DNA of 8,871 nt, taken from contig CAMLGG010000220.1 of assembly GCA_946479475.1 (NCBI GenBank), forward strand, positions 1-8,871, written 5' to 3'. Source of the DNA: an uncultured Ideonella sp. GTDB taxonomy: Bacteria > Pseudomonadota > Gammaproteobacteria > Burkholderiales > Burkholderiaceae. Shown here in pieces: positions 1 through 8,871 of this stretch (positions are counted from its first letter, which is position 1; each line of letters starts with the position of its first letter). The position numbers and the translations under genes are program-made. The notes under the pieces were generated by a model. The model had not been told where the DNA came from. It ran no database searches and saw only the letters and a list, made by a program, of their open reading frames with translations.

Positions 1-2549
<2,549 letters not shown>

Positions 2550-2555
2550 GGGATC

Positions 2556-3680
2556 TCAGTGCAGGCAGTTGCCGCCGGCGGCGGGTGCCGCAGGGGGACG
2601 CTCCGGGTAGCGGCGGGCGATGTCCACGAAGGCGTCGCTGCCCTCGAGGAACAGGTCGAGAAGGTCGGGATCGAAGTGCCGACCGCGCTCGGCCCGCATC
2701 GTCTGCAGCACCTCCTCCGGCGGGTGGGGACGCTTGTAGATGCGCCGCGAGATCAGGGCGTCGAAGACGTCGGCCACTGCCATCAGCCGCGCCGCCAGCG
2801 GGATGGCTTCGCCGGCCAGGCCGTCTGGATAGCCCTGGCCGTCCCAGCGCTCGCGGTGATGCAGCGCGATCTGCCGCGCGTGCCGCAGGAAGGGTGCCTG
2901 CCCGCCGACATCCTCGACGGCGCGGTCGATGACCTCGGCGCCCAGGCGCGCATGGGTCATCATGACGGCGCGCTCCTCGGGGGTGAGCCGGCCGGGCTTG
3001 AGAAGGATGCGGTCCGGCACGCCGACCTTGCCGATGTCGTGCAGGGGGGCCGACTTGCCGATGAGCTCGATGCTGCGCGGGTCCAGCTCGCCGGCGAAGC
3101 GCGGGTGCGTGCTCGCGCGGCGGGCCAGCTCGAACACCATCTCCTGCGTGCGCAGGATGTGGGCTCCGGTCTCGTTGTCGCGCGTCTCGGCCAGGCGCGC
3201 CAGGGCACGAATCATCACGTCCTGCGCAGCCTGGCCCTCTCGCTTGCGGCGGACCACTTCGTCGCCCAGCCGCTCGTTGTCCTGGCGCAGCCGGTCGCGG
3301 GCACGCTTCTGCTCGAGGTGGGCGCGGACCCGCGCCAGCAGCACCGGCGGATGCAGGGGCTTGGTGATGTAGTCGACCGCGCCGAGCGACAGCCCCCTGC
3401 CCTCGTCCTCCCGCGAGTCCAGCGCGGTGGCGAAGATGACCGGGATGTCGCGCGTCTGCGGCGACTGCTGCAGGCGCTGCATGACATCGAACCCGCTCAG
3501 GCCGGGCATCATCACGTCGAGCACGATCAGGTCCGGGTGCGGCGCCCGGGCGGCCAGCGCAAGGGCACGGGCGCCCGAGTTGGCCGCCCGAACGGTGTAG
3601 TCGCCGCGCAGCAACTCGCCCAGCAGCGAAAGGTTCTCGGCGGTGTCGTCGACGATCAGGATCGTCTGTCGGAGCTCCAT
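2556..3680 (-). CDS. HD-GYP response regulator, probable c-di-GMP phosphodiesterase
   Basis: Cytoplasmic two-component output protein of 374 residues, the usual size for receiver-HD-GYP proteins. The receiver (about 5-122) has D11/D12, phospho-acceptor D55 in LIVLDVMMPG, T85 and K107. A helical linker (about 123-150) leads to the HD-GYP domain (about 152-350). Visible motif residues are E170 and H174 (ETGAH), H214/D215 (HDIGK), H243, H274/H275, GYP at 283-285 and D304. By comparison with the structurally known HD-GYP enzyme PmGH, this is the complete set of metal ligands, including the extra Glu linked to a trinuclear centre. Hydrolysis of c-di-GMP is therefore expected, and phosphorylation of D55 probably tunes it. 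ATG at 3680 has an AGGGAGG site upstream and puts the receiver strand directly at the N-terminus. It is the first gene of a probable operon with the hybrid kinase, its likely phosphodonor. The partner assignment is inferred from adjacency. Confidence 0.95.
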   Translation of the reverse strand: MELRQTILIVDDTAENLSLLGELLRGDYTVRAANSGARALALAARAPHPDLIVLDVMMPGLSGFDVMQRLQQSPQTRDIPVIFATALDSREDEGRGLSLGAVDYITKPLHPPVLLARVRAHLEQKRARDRLRQDNERLGDEVVRRKREGQAAQDVMIRALARLAETRDNETGAHILRTQEMVFELARRASTHPRFAGELDPRSIELIGKSAPLHDIGKVGVPDRILLKPGRLTPEERAVMMTHARLGAEVIDRAVEDVGGQAPFLRHARQIALHHRERWDGQGYPDGLAGEAIPLAARLMAVADVFDALISRRIYKRPHPPEEVLQTMRAERGRHFDPDLLDLFLEGSDAFVDIARRYPERPPAAPAAGGNCLH

Positions 3681-3905
3681 GGCACGCAGTCCTCCCTGCG
3701 ATCGGTCATGGGGCGGGATGCTAGGAAGGCCGCCCGGATCACCCCTTGCGCAATGTCAAGCGTCTTAACGTCGAAAAGAGGCCGGATCCCGCCACCTGCA
3801 ACTGGGATACGCAACGCGCCCTTTTCCGGGGTTTGGGCCGGCCCGGCCCGCAGTACCCTGCGGCCGCCTCGTCCTTGCCACGCAAACCGCCCCGCTCGAA
3901 ACCCC
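3681..3905. promoter_or_regulatory. Divergent intergenic region between the phosphodiesterase operon and the cyclase gene
   Basis: These 225 bases lie between two divergent start codons, so they must hold the promoters of both transcription units. A relatively AT-rich patch at about 3745-3780 is the likeliest regulatory core. It contains the 8-base palindrome TTGCGCAA (3746-3753) and, on the minus strand, a perfect TTGACA hexamer (3759-3754). I see no matching -10 hexamer at 16-18 bases from it. A second self-complementary element, GGGCCGGCCC (3835-3844), lies in the cyclase leader. No regulator can be named. Confidence 0.5.
3691..3697 (-). promoter_or_regulatory. Ribosome binding site of the HD-GYP regulator gene
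   Basis: On the minus strand the bases read AGGGAGG and end 10 bases before the ATG at 3680. This is a good Shine-Dalgarno match at slightly long spacing, and it supports the chosen start. Confidence 0.65.
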
Positions 3906-6900
3906 ATGCCCAGGTCTTCGCTGTCCACCGCAGGCGCCGTCGGCGCGGGCGTCGCGCTCGCGGGGGCGGTCCTGGCTGTGCACTGGGCCATCCGGATCGA
4001 GGCGATCACCGGGCTCGTCCCCGGCTCCGAGCACCTCGGCCTGGTCAATCCGCTGCTCTTCGTCGCTGCCGGAATCTGCCTGTGGCATGCCTCGTGGAGA
4101 TCGGGGACGAAGGGTTGGCTGTCGACCCTGTCGACGCTGTCGACGCTGTCGATCGTGGCACTCGTCGCGCTGCCCCTGGGTTACCTCGCCGAGAACGCCT
4201 TCGACCTCAGTCTCGGCATCGACATCGTTCGCAGCGGCATGCTGCCGAGTCCGGCCGTTCCCCACCCCGGGCGCTTTTCGCCCAACGCCAGCCTGGGCTT
4301 CCTGCTGGCCGGCCTGGCCTTCTGGCTGGAGCGCCGCCCGGCAACGCCCGCGCGCCAGCATGCCCTGCTGGGCCTGATCCTCGCCGTCGCGGCCATCGGC
4401 CTGGGCGGGCTGGCGGGCTACTTCCTCGGCCTGGAGACGCTGTACCGGATCGCCGACTTCAACCGCATGCTGCCCTCGACCGCCGCCGGCCTGTCGGTCC
4501 TCGCCGCAGGCCTGTGGATGCTGCGTGAGGCCGCGCAGGCGTTCGACGCCAGCCAGCTGCAGCGCAGCGAACAGCGCATCAAGCGACGCTCGATCGCGGT
4601 CATCACGCTGGTGGCCCTGGCCGGCGGGGTCGCCGGCTTCGCGGTCATGCGCGACACCTTCGAGCGCTCGGTCTCCAAGGACATGCTGCTGGTGGCCAAG
4701 ACCAACGCCACCTCGCTCGCCCACACCCTCGACGTGAGCCTCTGGTTCCCGCGGACCGTGGCCAGCCGGCCGGCGGCGCGCCAGGCGCTGGCCACGCTGA
4801 GCAGGACGCCGGGCGACCCGGTTGCCGTCGACTTCCTGCAGAAGGTCGCCGAGAGCTTCCTCACCGCGGACCTCACGGAAGCGGAGATCCGCTCGGCCGA
4901 CGGCACGCTGGTCGCTCAGGCCGGCTCGCCTGCGCCGGCCGGGCTGCAGGTGATCCAGCGTCTGGCCCACACCGACCAGCCCTCCGTCCTGGCCTGGAGC
5001 GAGGGCTACCTCCTGTTGACGGACACCGACGTGCTGGTCGACGGCCGGGTGGTCGGCCGCGTGCACACCGAGCAGCGCATGCCGCTGTTCGAGCGCCTGC
5101 TGTCCGACATCCGGGCGTCCGCCGCCACCTCGGACGTGGCGATCTGCGGCCGCGACGGCGGCAAGCTGGCCTGCGCGCCCAACCGCTACCGGCCTTCCGG
5201 CTTCGAGCTGCCCATGCTCGACGCGGCCGGCAGCCCGAGCCTGCCGGTGGCCAAGGCCCTGCTCGGCGAGCAGGGGGTGCAGTTCATGAGGGACAGGCGC
5301 GGCGCGAACGTCCTCTCGGCGTACACGCCGATCAAGGACTTCGGCCTGGGCCTGGCGATCCGCACGGACGTCGAGATGCTGTACTCGCCGCTGAAGTCAC
5401 GGCTGAACCTGCTCGCGCTCGCCCTCACCGGCATCGTCGCCATGGCACTGTTTGCGCAGCACAGCCAGGTGCGGCCGGTGCTGCGTCGGCTGGTGGCCAG
5501 CGAGAAGCAGCTCAAGGCCATCCTCGAGGACCAGTCCGAGCTCGTGTCGCTGGCCGCGCCGGACGGCAAGCTGCTTTACGTGAACCCGGCCTATGCGAGG
5601 CACTACGGCCTGGCGCCGGAGGCCATGGTGGGCCGGAACCTGTTCGACCACGTCGCCCCGGCCGACCGGGAAGCGGTGCGCCAGGCCATCGCGCAAAGGC
5701 TGGCGACCGGCGCCACGGCCACCATCGAGAACCGCACCCAGGCTGCCGACGGGACGGTGCGCTGGGTCTCGTGGACCAACAGCGTGCAGCACGATTCGGC
5801 CGGCCGGCCCCGGCTGCACTCCGTCGGCCGCGACGTGACGCAGCGCCGGCTCGCCGAGCAGGCCATGCGCGCCCTGACGGCGATCTTCGACGCCACCACC
5901 GACTACGTCGTGCAGCTGGACACGCAGGGCCGCATCACCTACATGAACCCCGCGGCACGCCAGCGCACGGGCCGTTCGCTCGACGAGCCGATCGAGCAGC
6001 TGACGCTGGCCGACTTGAATCCCGAGCACACGCTGCAAAGGTTCATGACCGAGGTCTGGCCGGCCGCGCTGGACAAGGGCGTCTGGGTGGGCGAGTCGAT
6101 GGTCTGGGACGAGCAGCGCCGCGAGTTCCCGGTCAGCCACATCGTCATCGCGCACCGCAACAAGGACGGCCGCGTGGAGTCCTTCTCCGCCCTCATGCGC
6201 GACATCTCCGCCGCCAAGGCGGCCGAGCAGGCCCTTCGCGACAGCGAGCATCGCCTGCGCATGGTGACCGACAACCTGCCGGTGCTGATCTCCTACCTCG
6301 ACCGCGACCTGCGCTTCCGCTTCGTCAACCAGACCTTCCAGGAGTGGTTCGGCCCCGAGGCGGCCCCCCAGGTGGGCTCCCGCCTGAGCGAACTGCCCGA
6401 CGAGCGCGCCTGGGCCGAGATCCAGCCGCAGCTGCAGACCGCGCTGTCCGGGCAGCAGGTGGCCTTCGACAGGGAGATCCGCACGCCGTACGGCCACCGT
6501 CACGTGCACATCTCGTTGGTGCCCGACCGCGACGAATCCGGCGCCGTCGTGGGCCTTTACACACTCATGGGCGACGTCACGTCGTTCCGCGAGTCGCAGC
6601 GCGCCCTGCAGGAGAGCGAGGCCCGCCTGCGCACCGTCGCCGATGCCCTGCCGATGCGCGTGGCCTACGTCGATGCGCAGGAGCGCTACAGCTTCTGCAA
6701 CCTCGCCTACGAACGCGGCCTGGGCAAGCCGCGCGAAAAGCTGATCGGCAAGACCGTGCGCGAGCTGCTCGGTGATGCCGCCTACCGCCACGTCGAGCCG
6801 TACATCCGGCGCGCCCTGGCCGGCGAGTCGGTGACGTTCCAGAGCGAGGTGCCCGACAGCGGCAGTGCCCTTTGCCACGAGACGCACTACATCCCGCAGC

Positions 6901-7508
6901 GGTCGTCCGACGGCCGCACGGTGCTCGGCTTCCATGCGGTGATCACCGACATCACCCGCCAGAAGGTGGAAGAGCGGCGCCTGATCGAGCTGGCCCGCAT
7001 CGACCCGCTGACCGGCCTGCTCAACCGGGCGGGCTTCGAGCTTCGCGTCGAGGAGGCGATGCAACGCTGCCGCGCCACCCGCACGCCGATGGCGCTCATG
7101 TACCTCGACATCGACAAGTTCAAGCAGATCAACGACCGCTTCGGCCACGACGCGGGCGACACGCTGCTGCGCGCGTTCGCCGAACGCCTGTCCCAGACCC
7201 TGCGCTCCACCGACACGGTCGCACGCCTGGGCGGCGACGAGTTCACGGTGGTCATGGAAGGCGTCCCCCGGCCGGAAGTGGCGGCCACGGTGGCGAACAA
7301 GGTCGTCCAGGCCATGGCCACGCCCTTCGTGGTCGGGCAGCACACGCTGAGTGTCACCACCAGCATCGGCCTGAGCTTCTGCCAGGACGATGCGATGACG
7401 GTGGAGGAACTGGTCAAGCAGGCCGACGTGATGCTCTACCGCGCCAAGGAAGCGGGTCGCAACAACGTGCAGATCGCCGAGCAACTCGTCGAGGACGCGC
7501 CCGTGTGA
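3906..7508 (+). CDS. Membrane diguanylate cyclase: multi-TM domain, Cache-like periplasmic sensor, 4 PAS, GGDEF
   Basis: Makes c-di-GMP from two GTP at the inner membrane; 1200 residues. Order: membrane domain with about six helices (about 7-29, 46-63, 79-98, 127-141, 152-174, 189-206); another helix at about 229-248; a periplasmic part (about 250-498) resembling a double-Cache sensor; a helix at about 499-517; PAS at about 530-650, 652-772, 778-898 and 901-1020; GGDEF at about 1029-1190. The GGDEF core is intact: D1068 and D1070 in YLDIDKFKQIND, GGDEF at 1109-1113, and inhibitory I-site RSTD at 1100-1103, exactly five residues before it. Activity with product feedback is expected. No EAL domain follows. 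C414 and C423 lie in the predicted periplasmic part and could pair. The start is ATG 3906, because the frame is open far upstream but becomes protein-like only here, where the first helix begins. No good Shine-Dalgarno precedes it. Transcribed divergently from the phosphodiesterase operon. Confidence 0.94.
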   Translation: MPRSSLSTAGAVGAGVALAGAVLAVHWAIRIEAITGLVPGSEHLGLVNPLLFVAAGICLWHASWRSGTKGWLSTLSTLSTLSIVALVALPLGYLAENAFDLSLGIDIVRSGMLPSPAVPHPGRFSPNASLGFLLAGLAFWLERRPATPARQHALLGLILAVAAIGLGGLAGYFLGLETLYRIADFNRMLPSTAAGLSVLAAGLWMLREAAQAFDASQLQRSEQRIKRRSIAVITLVALAGGVAGFAVMRDTFERSVSKDMLLVAKTNATSLAHTLDVSLWFPRTVASRPAARQALATLSRTPGDPVAVDFLQKVAESFLTADLTEAEIRSADGTLVAQAGSPAPAGLQVIQRLAHTDQPSVLAWSEGYLLLTDTDVLVDGRVVGRVHTEQRMPLFERLLSDIRASAATSDVAICGRDGGKLACAPNRYRPSGFELPMLDAAGSPSLPVAKALLGEQGVQFMRDRRGANVLSAYTPIKDFGLGLAIRTDVEMLYSPLKSRLNLLALALTGIVAMALFAQHSQVRPVLRRLVASEKQLKAILEDQSELVSLAAPDGKLLYVNPAYARHYGLAPEAMVGRNLFDHVAPADREAVRQAIAQRLATGATATIENRTQAADGTVRWVSWTNSVQHDSAGRPRLHSVGRDVTQRRLAEQAMRALTAIFDATTDYVVQLDTQGRITYMNPAARQRTGRSLDEPIEQLTLADLNPEHTLQRFMTEVWPAALDKGVWVGESMVWDEQRREFPVSHIVIAHRNKDGRVESFSALMRDISAAKAAEQALRDSEHRLRMVTDNLPVLISYLDRDLRFRFVNQTFQEWFGPEAAPQVGSRLSELPDERAWAEIQPQLQTALSGQQVAFDREIRTPYGHRHVHISLVPDRDESGAVVGLYTLMGDVTSFRESQRALQESEARLRTVADALPMRVAYVDAQERYSFCNLAYERGLGKPREKLIGKTVRELLGDAAYRHVEPYIRRALAGESVTFQSEVPDSGSALCHETHYIPQRSSDGRTVLGFHAVITDITRQKVEERRLIELARIDPLTGLLNRAGFELRVEEAMQRCRATRTPMALMYLDIDKFKQINDRFGHDAGDTLLRAFAERLSQTLRSTDTVARLGGDEFTVVMEGVPRPEVAATVANKVVQAMATPFVVGQHTLSVTTSIGLSFCQDDAMTVEELVKQADVMLYRAKEAGRNNVQIAEQLVEDAPV
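4119..4154 (+). repeat. In-frame 9-base tandem repeat, four units
   Basis: Four consecutive units read ctgtcgacc, ctgtcgacg, ctgtcgacg and ctgtcgatc; units two and three are identical, the first differs at one base and the last at two. The unit is a multiple of three and encodes the repeated Ser-Thr-Leu segment at residues 73-82 of the cyclase, just before its third membrane helix. Loss or gain of a unit would keep the frame and change only the length of this segment. Confidence 0.85.
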
Positions 7509-7553
7509 GCCGCCCCGCGCCGGGCAAGAACCCCGCCGCGCGCCAGGGCTAAC

Positions 7554-7580
7554 AAATGCAAATGCGAATCGCTCGCATTA
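7554..7580 (+). promoter_or_regulatory. Putative Fur box (iron-responsive operator)
   Basis: The site has the direct repeat AAATGC-AAATGC (7554-7565), overlapping the perfect inverted repeat AATGCGA (7561-7567), spacer ATCGC, TCGCATT (7573-7579). AT-rich hexamer repeats running into an inverted copy are the known layout of Fur operators, and the NAATGCGAAT style is common before iron-uptake genes in GC-rich proteobacteria. It stands out in an otherwise GC-dominated gap and lies about 85 bases before the DUF2325 start. Fur-Fe(II) binding would repress this gene in iron-replete cells. Another dimeric repressor could also use the palindrome. Confidence 0.6.
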
Positions 7581-7651
7581 AGATGCGGTCGCCGTATCGA
7601 CATCCGTCCGCACCAGCCAGCATCCCCGGCCAGCCCGTGCACGCCCCGACC

Positions 7652-7657
7652 CAGGAG
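7652..7657 (+). promoter_or_regulatory. Ribosome binding site of the DUF2325 gene
   Basis: CAGGAG ends 7 bases before the ATG at 7665, close to ideal spacing. It decides the start against later in-frame ATG codons. Confidence 0.75.
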
Positions 7658-7664
7658 CCCCTGC

Positions 7665-8871
7665 ATGCCCCGAGCCCTGCCGGCCGCGCCGGCGACTTCC
7701 GCTGACGCCCAGGACCGAGACGACATCCCCCTCGCCGGGCGCATCGCAGCCGCATGCGGCTGCACGCCCACGCCGCCCCTGCCCGATGCGCGGGGTTCGC
7801 GCCGACGGCGCCTGTGGGAGTTGAGCCGCCATGCGCATTGCCCCGTCGTCGGCGTCTGCCTGCCCATGGCGGCCCTGCGCCGGCTGGTGGACAGGGAACT
7901 GGGCGGCAGGGCCATTGCCACCGACTACGAACTGCACTGCGGCATCAACACCGAATGCCGCGAGCGCGGCCGCATCGCCGAGGCGGTGGAGAAGGAGCTC
8001 GATCGCCGCTACGCGGCCGCCCTGCGCCGGGCCCGTGCGCTCAAGAGCCCCGACGCGCTGGCCGCCTGGTGGCGCGAGCAAGCCGGCGGCCGCGACGTGC
8101 CCGGCGCGCTATGGGCAACCCTGAGCCACCCGCGCTGCGACGCCGCGCTGGAGGAAGAGGTGCTGGCCGACATCCACATGATCCAGCACCAGTGCGGCGC
8201 TGCGGACCGCGCCGACCTGGCGCGCCTGGACGCCCTGCAGCAGGAGAACGAGGTGCTGGCGCGCGAGCTGGCGGCCGCCCAGCAGCGCTGGACCGTGCAA
8301 TCGGCCGAGCTTGCGCGGCGGGCCGAGGAGAAGAGCGCAGAGCTGGTCCGCCTGCGTGCGGAGCTGCTCGGGCGCGACACCCTCATCGCCACCCTGCAGG
8401 AAGACCTGGCCGCCCTCGAAGCCGCCGTGCCGACGCTGCGCACGCGCGAGGAACTCACCCGCCAGGTGGCCCGGCAGATCGAGCGCATCCAGGACCTGGA
8501 GCGCGCATGGCTGAAAACCCGCCATGAACTGGAGCGGGAGCGGCACCGCGCCGACGAGGCGATCCAGGCCTCGCGCGCGCAGGTTGCGGCGCGGCCCGCC
8601 GAGACGCCGGAGATCGCCGAGCGGATCGAGGAGTCGCTGGCAGAACGCTCGGTGCTTTGCGTGGGCGGCCGCCCCGCCAGCCTGCCCGCCTACCGCCGCC
8701 TGGTCGAAGGCGTCGGTGGCCGCTTCCTGCACCACGACGGCGGCGAGGAAGACAAAGTCACGCGGCTGGACACCACCCTCGACAGCGCCGACATCGTCAT
8801 CTGCCAGACCGGGTGCATCAGCCACAACGCCTACTGGCGCGTGAAGGACCATTGCAAGCGCACCGGCAAGC
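7665..8871 (+). CDS. DUF2325 domain protein, Cys/His-rich, with central coiled coil (C-terminus off the right edge)
   Basis: The function of the family is unknown. The visible frame gives 402 codons and runs open to the window edge; the domain seems nearly complete, so little should be missing. N-terminal part (about 50-180): a helical region rich in possible metal ligands, including HAHCPVVGVC (H56, H58, C59, C65), HCGINTEC (H91, C92, C98), H155, C158, H171, H175 and C177. Central part (about 184-305): a long charged heptad-rich helix, surely coiled coil. C-terminal part (from about 329): the DUF2325 signature, starting VLCVGGRPASL, with H356/H357 and the segment ICQTGCISHNAY (C380, C384, H387), then VKDHC (C397). 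ATG 7665 is chosen for its AGGAG site. There is no signal peptide or membrane helix, so it is probably cytoplasmic. The upstream Fur-like palindrome suggests an iron-linked role, perhaps sensing or handling a metal or redox signal; this is inference only. Confidence 0.88.
   Translation, partial: MPRALPAAPATSADAQDRDDIPLAGRIAAACGCTPTPPLPDARGSRRRRLWELSRHAHCPVVGVCLPMAALRRLVDRELGGRAIATDYELHCGINTECRERGRIAEAVEKELDRRYAAALRRARALKSPDALAAWWREQAGGRDVPGALWATLSHPRCDAALEEEVLADIHMIQHQCGAADRADLARLDALQQENEVLARELAAAQQRWTVQSAELARRAEEKSAELVRLRAELLGRDTLIATLQEDLAALEAAVPTLRTREELTRQVARQIERIQDLERAWLKTRHELERERHRADEAIQASRAQVAARPAETPEIAERIEESLAERSVLCVGGRPASLPAYRRLVEGVGGRFLHHDGGEEDKVTRLDTTLDSADIVICQTGCISHNAYWRVKDHCKRTGK

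Larger units (their letters stand above)
7509..7664 (+). other. Intergenic region with the leader of the DUF2325 gene
   Basis: This 156-base gap holds the Fur-box-like site (7554-7580) and a ribosome binding site (7652-7657). The first part, after the cyclase stop, is GC-rich and can fold weakly, but it lacks a T-run, so I do not call a terminator. A loose -10-like TAAGAT overlaps the right end of the palindrome (7579-7584) without a convincing -35. No small coding frame is supported. Confidence 0.5.

Noticed and set aside
3754..3759. Full sigma-70 promoter for the minus-strand operon at the TTGACA hexamer
   Set aside because: The bases 16-18 downstream are pure GC (CGGGCG region), so no -10 box is present. 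Kept only as part of the intergenic description.
3756..3788. FliA (sigma-28) promoter-like TCAAG followed by GCCGGATC on the plus strand
   Set aside because: The gap between the two elements is 20 bases instead of about 14, and the second element is imperfect.
3765..5066. 433-codon minus-strand open frame spanning the divergent region and the cyclase N-terminus
   Set aside because: It is the complement of membrane helices and the sensor domain and has no motif of its own.
5397..7484. 695-codon minus-strand open frame opposite the cyclase
   Set aside because: The plus strand encodes PAS and GGDEF motifs through the whole stretch. The antisense product is His/Gly/Ala/Arg-rich with no recognisable domain.
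7510..7550. Rho-independent terminator after the cyclase
   Set aside because: Only an interrupted GC stem with a long loop can be drawn, and no T-run follows it.
8109..8852. 247-codon minus-strand open frame opposite the DUF2325 gene
   Set aside because: The plus strand carries the coiled coil and the DUF2325 signature with a good ribosome binding site. The antisense frame has neither.

Overview
The window is very GC-rich. Its third codon positions are almost all G or C, and long spurious open frames lie antisense to every real gene. The protein families (multi-PAS hybrid kinases and cyclases, an HD-GYP regulator, a DUF2325 protein) fit a Betaproteobacterium, probably Burkholderiales; this is an inference from style and gene content, and no species is claimed. 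No rRNA, tRNA, insertion sequence or CRISPR array was seen.

Layout. Four protein genes fill almost all of the window. On the minus strand, reading leftward from about 3680, an HD-GYP response regulator (3680-2556) is followed after 6 bases by a membrane-bound hybrid sensor histidine kinase (2549 to beyond base 1, C-terminus cut by the edge). The two look like one operon. A 225-base divergent intergenic region (3681-3905) separates them from a 1200-residue plus-strand diguanylate cyclase (3906-7508). That protein has a multi-pass membrane domain, a Cache-like periplasmic sensor, four PAS domains and an intact GGDEF domain with an I-site. A 156-base gap (7509-7664) holds a Fur-box-like palindrome. 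It is followed by a Cys/His-rich DUF2325 protein with a strong ribosome binding site (7665 to beyond 8871, C-terminus cut).

How the genes may work together. The left three genes form a cyclic-di-GMP control locus. The kinase probably phosphorylates the receiver domain of the HD-GYP phosphodiesterase, which degrades c-di-GMP. The divergently transcribed GGDEF protein makes c-di-GMP under separate membrane and PAS control. This resembles the hybrid-kinase/HD-GYP logic of RpfC/RpfG, but the input domains differ and the phosphotransfer pairing is inferred only from adjacency. The right-hand DUF2325 gene looks like a separate, probably iron-responsive unit.

Annotation caution. The kinase frame has no stop inside the window, so it is easy to overlook. 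The plus-strand frame of the cyclase stays open from 1542, antisense to both minus-strand genes; only the part from 3906 is credible protein.
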